Assembly (NCBI GenBank): GCA_021773095.1
Contig: JAJFKR010000028.1
Span: 92,905 to 156,904, forward strand
DNA length: 64,000 nucleotides
Reading direction: 5' to 3'
DNA from: Woeseiaceae bacterium
GTDB taxonomy: Bacteria; Pseudomonadota; Gammaproteobacteria; Steroidobacterales; Woeseiaceae
This document shows, piece by piece, positions 1 through 9,011 of this stretch. The position numbers and the translations under genes were made by a program. The notes under the pieces are model-generated. The model searched no databases. It worked only from the letters and a program-made list of their open reading frames with translations, and was not told the DNA's origin. Numbering within the stretch: the stretch's first letter is position 1; every line of letters starts with the position of its first letter.

Positions 1-1
1 G

Positions 2-109
2 ACGTACCAGAGGTGGATTATCGCATCCGGCCTGATCTGGGCAATGGCCTTTCTGGTTTTTGCGCTGCGTTACCTGCCTATTCTCAGTCGCCCGCGAGTG
101 TCGGGCTGA
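2..109 (+). CDS. NnrS-like membrane protein, C-terminal end (partial)
   Basis: The window opens inside this frame, which runs to a TGA at 107-109. The 35 visible residues form one hydrophobic helix (WIIASGLIWAMAFLVFAL) followed by PILSRPRVSG. A last transmembrane helix ending in P-I-L-x-R-P-R-x-x-G is the C-terminus I know from NnrS, a haem- and copper-containing multi-pass membrane protein linked to nitric-oxide stress. With only the tail visible the family assignment is tentative. It converges on the ABC permease gene, whose stop lies 12 bases further on. Confidence 0.5.
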   Translation, partial: TYQRWIIASGLIWAMAFLVFALRYLPILSRPRVSG

Positions 110-121
110 TCCGGCACCGGA

Positions 122-1342
122 TCAGATCGATCGCGTCGCGATGGCTGGTGTGATATTGCTCGCTTTTCTCGCGGGGCCAGCGACGGCCATTTGACCGACA
201 GTCAAGAGAACAATCATCGCAACCGGTATCACGTACCAGGCTAGTGGCTGCAGTGAAAACGCCTCGACCATCGCAATATTCAGAGCGACAGAAAGAACCC
301 CTCCAATCAGGAGACCGATGCTGGAGACAATGAAATTTTCCACCATGAAGTAACGCACGATGGCGAGTTTGGTCGCACCCAGCGCGCGGCGAACTCCGAT
401 CTGACGTGTCCGACGACTGACGTTGAAGCTTGCCAATCCCACAATGCCGAGGCCGGTAATTATCGTTAGCAAGGCAACGACAAACGCCAGAATCCTGATC
501 ATCGCCGTGTCACCAAGATAGGCAAGCTTTCGTACCTCATCCATTGTCGCAATGTCGCGAATAAGGCGGTCTTTATTGCTGTTGGCCAGTAGTTCTTCAA
601 TCTGTGGCATCAATTCATCGCGATAACCGGGGTCGGTTCGGACGAGGTAGCGTTGAAACTCGGAGGTTCGCCGCTGTGGTACGAGCATGGATTGCTCAAC
701 ACTACTCCACCCCTGCCAGGGTGCCTGCAGACGCTCAATCACACCGACGATGTTCACTGGGTCGTTATCGTTAATGTAAAACGACTTTCCTACATAGGAT
801 ACTTGTTCGTCGGGAAACAGCTCCTTGCCAAGCGCCTCGGTGATGATGCTGTACGCTGGCCATGTATTTTCGTCATCGGCTTGCCATGTTATCTGGTCGG
901 GCGTGAAGTTCTTGCCGTCGATAATATTGGACGCGAATGTTTCGACACCGTGTTCATCGACGAAATAGATCGCAGAGCCAACAGAATCCGCGGTCTGATT
1001 GCCTGGTGTTGTCTGCAATGCCATGGACCAGCCACCCTGACGAAGAGGGTAGGAATTCGTAGCTACAGCACCCCGGACACCCGGCAGGCCTCTGATTATC
1101 GCAAGGTCTTCGTCTATCAGTACTTTCATTTTTTCGCTGTCGTACTGACTGAATGACTGACTAACCAGTGCAAACGTATTTGCTTCGTCAATGCCACTTT
1201 CACGACCTGCGTTATGTGCGCGTTCCTGCATAATCGCGAACGCGTTGACCATAATCGTCATCGTTACTGCAATTTGCAGGGCGATCAGTACGAAGCCGGC
1301 CTTGTTCCTCAGCATCGCCCGCCAGATTGGTCCAATGTCCAT
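122..1342 (-). CDS. MacB/FtsX-type ABC transporter permease (second of a pair)
   Basis: A 406-residue inner-membrane permease. It has one N-terminal transmembrane helix (about residues 15-35), a large periplasmic domain, and three C-terminal helices. The FtsX-type cytoplasmic segment SRRTRQIGVRRALGAT lies before the last helices. This is the MacB_PCD plus FtsX layout of MacB, LolCE and related mechanotransmission transporters, which move substrates from the periplasmic side. I chose the ATG at 1342 because an AAGGAG ribosome site precedes it; the frame stays open upstream only inside the neighbouring permease gene. It is the last gene of a four-gene minus-strand run (adaptor, ATPase, permease, permease). 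The permease is separate from the ATPase, unlike true MacB. The substrate cannot be read from sequence. Confidence 0.88.
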   Translation of the reverse strand: MDIGPIWRAMLRNKAGFVLIALQIAVTMTIMVNAFAIMQERAHNAGRESGIDEANTFALVSQSFSQYDSEKMKVLIDEDLAIIRGLPGVRGAVATNSYPLRQGGWSMALQTTPGNQTADSVGSAIYFVDEHGVETFASNIIDGKNFTPDQITWQADDENTWPAYSIITEALGKELFPDEQVSYVGKSFYINDNDPVNIVGVIERLQAPWQGWSSVEQSMLVPQRRTSEFQRYLVRTDPGYRDELMPQIEELLANSNKDRLIRDIATMDEVRKLAYLGDTAMIRILAFVVALLTIITGLGIVGLASFNVSRRTRQIGVRRALGATKLAIVRYFMVENFIVSSIGLLIGGVLSVALNIAMVEAFSLQPLAWYVIPVAMIVLLTVGQMAVAGPARKASNITPAIATRSI

Positions 1343-1368
1343 GTTTATCTCCTTTCCACTCGGGCGGC

Positions 1369-2688
1369 TTATTGAATGCGCAGCGTTGTTGCCGGGGAGA
1401 CGCTGCAGGCGCGCCAGGTTGGATACAATGCAGCCCCGAGAGCGGAAATAATGGCCAGTGCTACCGCTGCCATTATCATCGTCCAGTCCATAGTGACGAG
1501 ATACGAGATGAAGTCGTACCCGGAAAAGACGTTTTCGATACCGCGCAGTCCCAGCCACGTCATACCTATCCCAGCGAGACCGCCGGCAACCCCAATCATG
1601 CCGGCTTCGATGATGTACTGGGAAAACAGCGCCGACTTACTGGCACCCAGCGCACGCCGCAAGCTAATGTCATTGCTTCGTCGCATTACCTTGGCAAGTA
1701 ATAAGCCGATCGTGTTTAACAGGCAAACCGCTAGAAACAGTATCGCGAGACTCAGTAACACGCTGACCGAATCATCGACTACCTCACGACTGATCATCCA
1801 CTCAGCTGGCGTGCTGAGGCGGTTATTCAGTTCCCGTGGAAAACGACCGAGTGATTGCTGTTCTTCGACATAGTCATCGAGAAACTGCATATACATGTCT
1901 TTATCCGAAGCACTTCGCAGCTCAACCCACATTTGAATCCAGATACATTCAGACGCAAGATAGGCGGCGTAGCCAACGCCATCAATGGGTTTCCAGCAAC
2001 TGTTATTGCCGGCACTACCCCATTCGCCAGATACCGCCACTGAAAATGGCGCGAAGATTTTTTCCGCACCTTCGTAAGGATTGTTATTCAGGTCATAAAA
2101 TTTTGGTATCGGCTGCCATTCCGCCAGAACACCGAGAACGCGGAACTGCTCTTTGTTCATAGTCAGCGTGCGGCCCACTGAATCTTCACCGCCAAAAAGA
2201 CGCTGGTTCATTTCCGACGACAACACGACAACGTGTTCTTCAGACTGATCAGCATCAGCGCCCCAGCCGTCGCCAAATTCGAACGGCACGTCGAACATCG
2301 CGAAGAAGTCTGCCGTCGTTGCTCTCACGTCTTCCTGGAACGGTCTTGCGTCATCTCCTTCGGGCTGCACGACCCGGCTCGATTTGAAGCTGACCGTTTG
2401 TCGAAAGGCTCGTCCTGCCTGATGTAAGGCGGTCGAATCCAGATAGGTAACCTGTTCCGGAGGTTCGTTCGGATCCTGATACGGGTCGTCCGGATTCCAG
2501 TTGTCGAGTTGCACGTGGTATAGCATTTCATTCTTGTGCTCGACCGGATTATCGCTCATTACATGACGTACGGTAACGATCGACATGCACGCGCCAATAC
2601 CGACGGCTATCGCTGCGACCATGAGCGCACTGAGTGCAGGGTTAGCGCGAATGCTGAGAATACCGAGCTTCAGATAATATCGAAACAT
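1369..2688 (-). CDS. MacB/FtsX-type ABC transporter permease (first of a pair)
   Basis: A 439-residue permease with the same plan as its downstream neighbour: an N-terminal helix (about residues 18-38), a periplasmic MacB_PCD-like domain and three C-terminal helices. The FtsX segment DISLRRALGASKSALF lies after the second helix. The two permeases are clearly diverged, so the complex is probably a heterodimer like LolC/LolE rather than a MacB homodimer (inference). It starts 12 bases after the ATPase stop and ends 26 bases before the next permease, consistent with one transcript. The substrate is unknown. Confidence 0.88.
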   Translation of the reverse strand: MFRYYLKLGILSIRANPALSALMVAAIAVGIGACMSIVTVRHVMSDNPVEHKNEMLYHVQLDNWNPDDPYQDPNEPPEQVTYLDSTALHQAGRAFRQTVSFKSSRVVQPEGDDARPFQEDVRATTADFFAMFDVPFEFGDGWGADADQSEEHVVVLSSEMNQRLFGGEDSVGRTLTMNKEQFRVLGVLAEWQPIPKFYDLNNNPYEGAEKIFAPFSVAVSGEWGSAGNNSCWKPIDGVGYAAYLASECIWIQMWVELRSASDKDMYMQFLDDYVEEQQSLGRFPRELNNRLSTPAEWMISREVVDDSVSVLLSLAILFLAVCLLNTIGLLLAKVMRRSNDISLRRALGASKSALFSQYIIEAGMIGVAGGLAGIGMTWLGLRGIENVFSGYDFISYLVTMDWTMIMAAVALAIISALGAALYPTWRACSVSPATTLRIQ

Positions 2689-2700
2689 CTCTGATCTCCG

Positions 2701-3402
2701 TTAGCCATTGGCTGCGGTGGCCAAATGTATCTCTGGGGGTCCATCACTGACCTGGCCATCGCGAACAAATATGTTTCTTTTTGCGCGGTCGGCGAGACTT
2801 AATTCATGTGTCACCATGATGATGGTTGTGCCAGACTCGTTGATTTCCGTCAGCAGGTCGAGAACGCTATCCGCCATGTGGGTATCGAGATTTCCGGTCG
2901 GCTCATCGGCAAGCAGAAAACGTGGTTCGCCAGCGAGTGCGCGAGCGATCGCGACTCGTTGTTGCTGACCGCCGGATAGCTGCGCGGGATAATGTTTCAG
3001 GCGTGAAGCGAGGCCCACCATTTCCAGACATTTTTCTATGCGTCGTTTGCGTTCATCAGCATTGAAGCCGCGATAGCGCAGTGGTACGTCAACATTGTCG
3101 AATATATCGAGCTCCGGAATCAGGTTGAAGCTTTGGAAAATGAATCCGATTTTTTCGTTGCGAAACTTTGAACGCTCTTTGTCGTTTAGCTTCGATACGT
3201 CCCGGCCGTCGAGTTCATAGCTTCCACTGCTCAGCTCCTCGAGCATGCCGGCGATGTTAAGAAACGTCGTTTTTCCGGAACCGGACGGTCCGGTTACGGA
3301 TACAAATTCGCCCTCATCGACTGCGAGCGAGAACTCGCGCAATGCGTGCGTCTCGACTGTATCCGTGCGGTACGTCTTTGATACCTTATTCATTTTCAAC
3401 AT
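2701..3402 (-). CDS. ABC transporter ATPase, MacB/LolD type
   Basis: A 233-residue stand-alone nucleotide-binding subunit. Walker A is GPSGSGKTT, the Q-loop sits in FIFQSFNLIP, the signature is [15 protein letters not shown], Walker B is [11 protein letters not shown], and the H-loop is VTHE. The DEPTGNLD and FQSFNL wording is typical of the MacB/LolD/FtsE branch. An AAGGAG ribosome site precedes the ATG and overlaps the stop codon of the upstream adaptor gene, suggesting coupled translation. It powers the two permeases encoded downstream, with the HlyD-like adaptor upstream completing an envelope-spanning export system. Confidence 0.95.
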   Translation of the reverse strand: MLKMNKVSKTYRTDTVETHALREFSLAVDEGEFVSVTGPSGSGKTTFLNIAGMLEELSSGSYELDGRDVSKLNDKERSKFRNEKIGFIFQSFNLIPELDIFDNVDVPLRYRGFNADERKRRIEKCLEMVGLASRLKHYPAQLSGGQQQRVAIARALAGEPRFLLADEPTGNLDTHMADSVLDLLTEINESGTTIIMVTHELSLADRAKRNIFVRDGQVSDGPPEIHLATAANG

Positions 3403-3415
3403 CGGGTTGTTCTCC

Positions 3416-4663
3416 TTAATCCGTTAGTAGAACCGAGTCCGCGCCGCGGAACGGGTCAAGATTCGAAACGACAATGGTGTCGCCAGGCTCGAGGCCGGCA
3501 ACAATTTGAACCGCTCCGAGACTGCGCGCGCCGGTTTGAATCTGGTGGCGTTCGGCCATGCGGTCTTCGTTGATGACATAAGCAATACGACCCGCTCCAC
3601 TGTCGAGAAACTGCCCGCGCTGTACCATCAGCACGTCGTTGTACTCAGCCAACAGCACGCGCGTGGTCAGGCGCTGGTTTTGCCGGAGGTTGGTCGGGCC
3701 GTGATCGTGGAAACGGATGCGACTTGCCACCTGGTTGTTTACGATTTCCGGTGAAACAGCAATTAACTGGCCCGCGTATCGCTCACCACCGACCAGTATT
3801 TCGGCCTGCATGCCGATCGCGAGATCGTCTGCGTAACTCTCCGGAATCAGTGCATCGATCTCGAAACGCGACAAATCAACAACGGCCATCACGGGCGTGT
3901 CGCGAGATACCGCGGATTTTTGATCGACGAGCAGGTCGCCGACGATGCCATCAACCGGCGATTTAATTGACAGGTCACCGACCTGGCGGCGCAGGTCATC
4001 CACAAACAGTAACTGCCGACCCACTTCGAACTCGCTGGCGCGCAGCTCAAAGGCGAGACGCTCATCAAACAGGTCCGCGTCAGCGACCGCATGCTCAAAA
4101 GCCAGTTGCGCATTGCGCAGGTCATCCTGCGCCTTTTCAAAGTCGATAACCGGTATGACGCCGAGTTCGTTGGCTTCATGGGCGCGGCGTTGTTCTCGCT
4201 TTGCGGCAACGAGCGCGACATCGGCGAGGTCAGCTGCCTTGCGTTTTTCAAGGGCCTGCTGCCGGGATGCTATGCGTTGTCGCTCGAGTTCAACCTCGCG
4301 TTGTGCGAGGGTCGATTCGGATTGGCGTAGCTCACTGGCCAATTCGGGACTATCAACGGTCGCCAGTATCTGCCCGGCGACCACCTGTTGGCCGGCGACC
4401 ACTCGCAAAGTGATATTGCCCGAGGCGCTGGCGTAAAGGGTTGGGCTGACGGCGGCGACGATCCGGCCTTGAACGGATACGTCGCGCACGAGATCACCCC
4501 GCGTAACGACTGCGGTTCGCACGCGATCGTAGGGTACGCTGACCGTAGCGCTGGCCCAGCGTTTTACCCAGGGTGCGGCAAACAGAATAGACGCGATGAC
4601 CGCTACGCCAATAGCAGCGAATATCAATTGATTACGGCGGGGATCTCGCGGCGCAAGCCGCAC
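3416..4663 (-). CDS. Periplasmic adaptor subunit (MacA/HlyD family)
   Basis: A protein of at least 415 residues with one N-terminal membrane anchor (about 13-32), a split lipoyl/barrel-sandwich domain, a long coiled-coil hairpin (about 120-225, rich in Glu, Gln, Arg and Ala) and C-terminal beta-barrel parts. This is the adaptor that links the ABC permeases to an outer-membrane channel. The start is uncertain. The listed GTG has no good ribosome site. The frame remains open 10 codons further, to a CTG at 4693 preceded by AGAGGAG, which would add the N-terminus LKIADTSAQD, a polar leader I recall from related adaptors. It is the first gene of the minus-strand ABC run. Confidence 0.85.
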   Translation of the reverse strand: MRLAPRDPRRNQLIFAAIGVAVIASILFAAPWVKRWASATVSVPYDRVRTAVVTRGDLVRDVSVQGRIVAAVSPTLYASASGNITLRVVAGQQVVAGQILATVDSPELASELRQSESTLAQREVELERQRIASRQQALEKRKAADLADVALVAAKREQRRAHEANELGVIPVIDFEKAQDDLRNAQLAFEHAVADADLFDERLAFELRASEFEVGRQLLFVDDLRRQVGDLSIKSPVDGIVGDLLVDQKSAVSRDTPVMAVVDLSRFEIDALIPESYADDLAIGMQAEILVGGERYAGQLIAVSPEIVNNQVASRIRFHDHGPTNLRQNQRLTTRVLLAEYNDVLMVQRGQFLDSGAGRIAYVINEDRMAERHQIQTGARSLGAVQIVAGLEPGDTIVVSNLDPFRGADSVLLTD

Positions 4664-4848
4664 GTCCTGCGCCGAGGTGTCGGCAATTTTCAGCTTCCTG
4701 GCTCCTCTGCCATCCAGTCAAATCAGTGATTTTCGAACTCTTAACAACTTAGATGCTGGCTGTGCGCGATTCGTTTGAATACCAGTCGTGCCGGGACGAA
4801 GCGTGCTTTGCGGGGGTCGAGCCGTGTGTATTCAAGCCGAATGCTCCC

Positions 4849-4854
4849 TATAAT
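4849..4854 (+). promoter_or_regulatory. Candidate -10 box for the LytS/LytTR pair
   Basis: A perfect TATAAT sits 28 bases before the proposed TTG start at 4883. No convincing -35 hexamer is visible 16-18 bases upstream, so it may need an activator. It lies in the 200-base gap between the divergent adaptor and sensor kinase genes. If used, transcription would begin near 4861, which argues against the longer in-frame starts upstream. Confidence 0.4.
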
Positions 4855-4882
4855 TAGGTCCAGCAAGCCGGGAAGGATTAAT

Positions 4883-5950
4883 TTGAGGTTCGAATCATTA
4901 GTCCGGGACAGGGGCCGCCTGTTCTGGATGCTGAATATTGGCGGTTGGTCGGGTTACACGCTTACCGCGTGGCTGGGTGCGCTCGCCCACGAAAAACCCG
5001 AATCCTATTTCGCCGTAATCGCCGCGACGGCCGCGGTTGGCTTTGTCGTCACGATTCCAATGCGTTACCTGTTTCGCTGGCTCTGGACGCGGCCTCTGTT
5101 GACGTTGGCCAGTACCATGTTGATGTCATGTTACGGCATCGCCCTTGGCTGGCGATTGATGCACAACTATCTCTATTACTTTTGGGTGAAGAACGCCTGG
5201 TACCCGGAAGACTTCATGGACTATGTCAGCGGCGTGATGGGTTCGTTCTATATCTTGCTGTGCTGGAGCGGTCTTTATTTTGGAATCAAATACTACCAGC
5301 AGTTGCAGGAACAGACCGAGCAGACGCTAAAGGCAACTGCAGCCGCACATCAGGCTCAGCTCAAGATGCTGCGCTATCAGCTGAATCCACATTTCCTGTT
5401 TAATACGCTCAACGCAATTTCCACGCTGATACTGGACGGCGCCAATGACACTGCGAACAAGGCGGTCAGCCGGCTCAGTGATTTTCTTCGCTACACGCTC
5501 GACAACGATCCGATGAGCCGGGTAAGTCTGGGCTCTGAGCTTGATGCTCTTGACTTGTATCTCGAGATCGAGAAAGTTCGCTTCGGTGACCGGCTGATCA
5601 TTGAGAAGCTTATAGAGAGCCCGGCCGAGAAGGCATTGGTTCCCAGCATGATTTTGCAGCCTTTGATCGAAAACGCCATCAAATATGCTATCTCGCCCAG
5701 TGAGGAGGGAGGAACGTTGCGACTATCGGCCCGGGTGCAACGCGGCGTGCTGGTGATGCAACTGTCCGATACCGGGCCGGGACTCGGCAATGGCGAGAGT
5801 GGCCACAAGTCGAGTGGTGTCGGTCTGAAAAACACTCGTGAGAGATTGCAGCAACTTTACGGCGATCATCAGGCGTTTACATTGGCGCCAAACGAACCAA
5901 CGGGTCTCGCCATAACGATTAACCTGCCGTATGAGGAAGGCGATGCTTAA
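4883..5950 (+). CDS. LytS/YehU-type sensor histidine kinase
   Basis: A membrane sensor kinase of about 355 residues. Four hydrophobic segments fill the first half, followed by a coiled coil. The His_kinase domain has the phospho-acceptor histidine in QLNPHFLFNTLN. The ATPase domain has the N-box (ENAIKYA) and G-box (DTGPGLG). This is the family that partners LytTR response regulators, and one follows directly with overlapping stop and start. The frame is open back to 4775. I prefer the TTG at 4883 because AAGGA lies just upstream and a TATAAT at 4849 would fall inside any longer version. An ATG at 4841 is the alternative. It is divergent from the ABC export genes, so the pair may control them (inference). 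Confidence 0.9.
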   Translation: MRFESLVRDRGRLFWMLNIGGWSGYTLTAWLGALAHEKPESYFAVIAATAAVGFVVTIPMRYLFRWLWTRPLLTLASTMLMSCYGIALGWRLMHNYLYYFWVKNAWYPEDFMDYVSGVMGSFYILLCWSGLYFGIKYYQQLQEQTEQTLKATAAAHQAQLKMLRYQLNPHFLFNTLNAISTLILDGANDTANKAVSRLSDFLRYTLDNDPMSRVSLGSELDALDLYLEIEKVRFGDRLIIEKLIESPAEKALVPSMILQPLIENAIKYAISPSEEGGTLRLSARVQRGVLVMQLSDTGPGLGNGESGHKSSGVGLKNTRERLQQLYGDHQAFTLAPNEPTGLAITINLPYEEGDA

Positions 5951-6752
5951 AGCATTGATTGTTGATGACGAAGAGCTCGCGCGACGTGGTCTGGAAATTC
6001 GTTTGGAGAAATTCGATGACATCGAAATCTGCGCCCAAAGCCGCAATGGACGTGAAGCGCTTGTGGCGGTACGGGAGCATGCGCCTGACATCATGTTTCT
6101 CGACGTTCAGATGCCGGGAATGGATGGCTTCGATGTTTTGCGCAACCTTTCGACGAGTAACATGCCGGCCGTCATATTCGTAACCGCGTACGACGAATTC
6201 GCCCTCAAAGCCTTTGACGCCAATGCGCTCGACTACCTCCTGAAACCGATCGACGACGATCGACTCGCTGAAGCGATCGAAAGGGCTCGACACGACAACG
6301 ATGAAAAGCAGGCCAATGAGCATCGTTCGAAGTTACTGCGGTTTGTCTGTGACCTGACGGGCCAGGAGCTTTCCCTTGATGCCGCACTGCAGGCGGCTTC
6401 GGGAAACAGCCAAAGCTATCCGACGCGACTGGCCATTCGGGATGGCAAGAAAACGACCTGTATAGAGATCGATGCCATCGACTGGATCGATGCAGCGGGC
6501 GACTATATGTGTGTGCACTCTGACGGCGATACGCACGTGTTGCGTGGCACGATGAAACATCTCGAAGAACTCCTGAATCCGGAGGTTTTCATACGCGTGC
6601 ATCGTTCTGCGATAGTGAATCGGCACCGGGTCAAATCGATGCGCCCACACCGCAACGGTGAGTATTTCCTGAGTCTTGAGGGGGATACAGAGCTCAAGCT
6701 CAGTCGTAAGTACAAATCCAATATTGAACGAATCGCGCACCGTTCGTCCTGA
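5943..6752 (+). CDS. LytTR-family response regulator
   Basis: A 269-residue DNA-binding response regulator. The receiver domain has the acidic pair in LIVDDEE, the phospho-acceptor Asp54 in MFLDVQMPGMDG and the conserved lysine in YLLKPID. A LytTR domain fills about residues 160-265 (IDWIDAAGDYMCVH, FIRVHRSAIVN). It overlaps the kinase stop codon (ATGCTTAA), a classic translationally coupled pair, with GAGG six bases upstream of the ATG. Regulators of this type bind direct repeats in promoters. The divergent ABC genes and the downstream DUF5916 gene are the obvious candidate targets, but I could not identify binding sites. Confidence 0.95.
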   Translation: MLKALIVDDEELARRGLEIRLEKFDDIEICAQSRNGREALVAVREHAPDIMFLDVQMPGMDGFDVLRNLSTSNMPAVIFVTAYDEFALKAFDANALDYLLKPIDDDRLAEAIERARHDNDEKQANEHRSKLLRFVCDLTGQELSLDAALQAASGNSQSYPTRLAIRDGKKTTCIEIDAIDWIDAAGDYMCVHSDGDTHVLRGTMKHLEELLNPEVFIRVHRSAIVNRHRVKSMRPHRNGEYFLSLEGDTELKLSRKYKSNIERIAHRSS

Positions 6753-6840
6753 ATCACGCACGCTTCGTCGAATACCTTGAAACGAAAGGTATGCGTCTCG
6801 CATCAAAGGAACATTCCGTCAATGTCATTGGGGAGACGTC

Positions 6841-8994
6841 ATGTTTCGCATCACTCGAATTTCAATCACGATATTGCTGTTATTGCTGGTCAGCAACGCC
6901 GCAGCCGTGTACATCGTTGATGGTGAGCGCAAGTCTTTTGAGATACACCGCGCAACGTCCGCGCCCATAATTGACGGTCGCCTTGATGACGATGTGTGGA
7001 AAACTGCCGCGATGGTGGATGATTTCCACCAGACGTCTCCATCCGACGGAGCAAAGCCAACCGAGGTGACCATCGTCAGGGTGGCTTTCGATGATGAATT
7101 TCTGTACATCGCCGCAGACCTCAAAGACAGCGATCCGGACAGTATTAGTGCGAAACAGATGATTCAGGGGAAAATGATCTTTTCCGATGACCGCTTCTGG
7201 GTCACTCTGGACAGCTTTAACAACAAACGGAACGACTACTTCTTTCAGGTGAACGCCAATGGTGTTCGACGTGATGCACTGCGTGAGAATAACGCGCGTA
7301 TGATCGAAGAATGGGCGACGATCTGGCAGGCCGAATCAACGGTTACGGAGGACGGCTGGACGACTGAAATCGCGATACCGTTCAAATCCATTTCGTTCTC
7401 ACCCAACACCGATACCTGGGGTATCAACTTCGGTCGCGGCATCATGCGCAAGCAGGAATATGCCATGTGGGCATCACACGACCGCCAGGACTGGCCTGCG
7501 TACAGTGGCGAAGTCAGCGGCATCGAAGATATCAAGCAGGGTGTCGGGCTTGATGTGGTTCCATCGGTGAGTCTGAGTCAGAGTCGCGATCTGGTACTTG
7601 ATACAGACAGCTCGGGTTTTGATCCCTCCCTGGATGTGCGGTATCGAATCACGCCGTCACTCAGCGCGACATTTACACTTAACACGGATTTTTCGACGGC
7701 GGAGGTCGACGAGCAGCAAGTATCTCTCGATCGTTTCTCACTATTTTTTCCAGAAAAACGAGACTTCTTCCTGCAGGATGCGGGCATTTTTGAATTTGGC
7801 AATATCGACACAAACGGTCGGCCGTTTTTCTCTCGCCGTATCGGGCTGTCCGGTGATGGGCAGTCTGTTGGAATTGACGGCGGCATCAAGTTGACGGGGC
7901 GTGTCGGCGATTTCAACGTTGGTGCATTGGCGATTCGCCAGGAAGCTGCGGGCGACGTCGAGGCGACAGATCTTTTCGTTGTGCGGGGATCCTACAACGT
8001 GCTGGATGAGTCCGCCGTTGGATTTATCATGACGCATGGTGATCCAACGTCTAACGAATCGAACTCCGTAGTCGGTGTCGATTTTTTATACCGTGATAGC
8101 GATGGACCCTTTGGTGAAATCCTGACGGGGAAAGTTTGGGCGCAACAAAGTCGCTCGTCGAATCTTGAAGGCGATGACCAGGCGTTCGGAGCACAATTCG
8201 AAATTCCCAGCGACAAGCTATTGGTTTATGCAGGAGCGCAGCACATTGAAGAGAACTTTCATCCTGCACTGGGTTTCGTCAATCGCGCCGGTATCCGTCG
8301 CTTCGATACCGGCATTCGGTATCGGGTTCGACCGGACGAAGGCAGGTGGCGCGCTTTGAACAGCCGTATCGACATCACTCATATTACGGATATGAACGGC
8401 GATGTACTTTCGCAAAAAACCCGAGTCTGGCCGATCAGTTTCTACTCGCACCGCGATGACTTCATGTTCATCGAATGGGAGGGCAACACTGAGGTCGTGC
8501 GTGACGAGTTTGATCTGTTTGGCCGTGTCAATATACCTGCGGGCGAGTACAATTTTAATCGCGTTCGCGCCGAACTCATATCCGGCATGCAACGACCAGT
8601 TCGGGTCTTGTTGTCGGTGCAGAGTGGTGGTTTTTTTGGCGGTGACCGACTGGAGAAATTCGTTGAGCTTCAATGGCGTCAGTCAGCGTACTTCTTCATG
8701 GCACTGGGGTTCACGGAAAATGTTGTTGACCTTCCCAGCGGGAGTTTCACCTCACACCTGGGAAGTCTGCGCACCGACGTCGCGTTCAACTCCAAATGGT
8801 CGTGGAGTAATTTCCTGCAATACGACAATACCGGCGATGTGTTCGGCGTTAACAGTCGGCTGAGGTATGTGCCAGATGCAGGCAAGGAGGTGGTACTGGT
8901 GCTCAATCAGGGTGGTGTGGTGGATTCGGAAAATCACTTCGCCAGTACGCAAAGTGACATCAACCTGAAGTTTTCGTATACGTTTCGTTATTGA
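6841..8994 (+). CDS. CBM9-like / DUF5916 secreted or outer-membrane protein
   Basis: A 717-residue exported protein. A hydrophobic signal peptide covers about residues 1-22. A carbohydrate-binding family 9-like domain follows at about 35-220 (APIIDGRLDDDVWKTA is its hallmark opening). The remainder has the alternating, aromatic-rich strands of a DUF5916 region, with SLFFPEKRDFFLQDAG as a recognisable motif and a C-terminal aromatic ending (FSYTFRY) resembling an outer-membrane barrel. GGGGAG precedes the ATG. Homologues are common beside peptidases and TonB receptors in marine bacteria, but no activity is established. It starts 88 bases after the response regulator and may share its transcript. 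Confidence 0.85.
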   Translation: MFRITRISITILLLLLVSNAAAVYIVDGERKSFEIHRATSAPIIDGRLDDDVWKTAAMVDDFHQTSPSDGAKPTEVTIVRVAFDDEFLYIAADLKDSDPDSISAKQMIQGKMIFSDDRFWVTLDSFNNKRNDYFFQVNANGVRRDALRENNARMIEEWATIWQAESTVTEDGWTTEIAIPFKSISFSPNTDTWGINFGRGIMRKQEYAMWASHDRQDWPAYSGEVSGIEDIKQGVGLDVVPSVSLSQSRDLVLDTDSSGFDPSLDVRYRITPSLSATFTLNTDFSTAEVDEQQVSLDRFSLFFPEKRDFFLQDAGIFEFGNIDTNGRPFFSRRIGLSGDGQSVGIDGGIKLTGRVGDFNVGALAIRQEAAGDVEATDLFVVRGSYNVLDESAVGFIMTHGDPTSNESNSVVGVDFLYRDSDGPFGEILTGKVWAQQSRSSNLEGDDQAFGAQFEIPSDKLLVYAGAQHIEENFHPALGFVNRAGIRRFDTGIRYRVRPDEGRWRALNSRIDITHITDMNGDVLSQKTRVWPISFYSHRDDFMFIEWEGNTEVVRDEFDLFGRVNIPAGEYNFNRVRAELISGMQRPVRVLLSVQSGGFFGGDRLEKFVELQWRQSAYFFMALGFTENVVDLPSGSFTSHLGSLRTDVAFNSKWSWSNFLQYDNTGDVFGVNSRLRYVPDAGKEVVLVLNQGGVVDSENHFASTQSDINLKFSYTFRY

Positions 8995-9011
8995 ACGCAT
9001 CTACCGGAGGG

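Noticed and set aside
653-1156. Plus-strand frame of 167 codons
   Set aside because: It lies antisense within the permease gene at 122-1342, with no family resemblance and no ribosome site.
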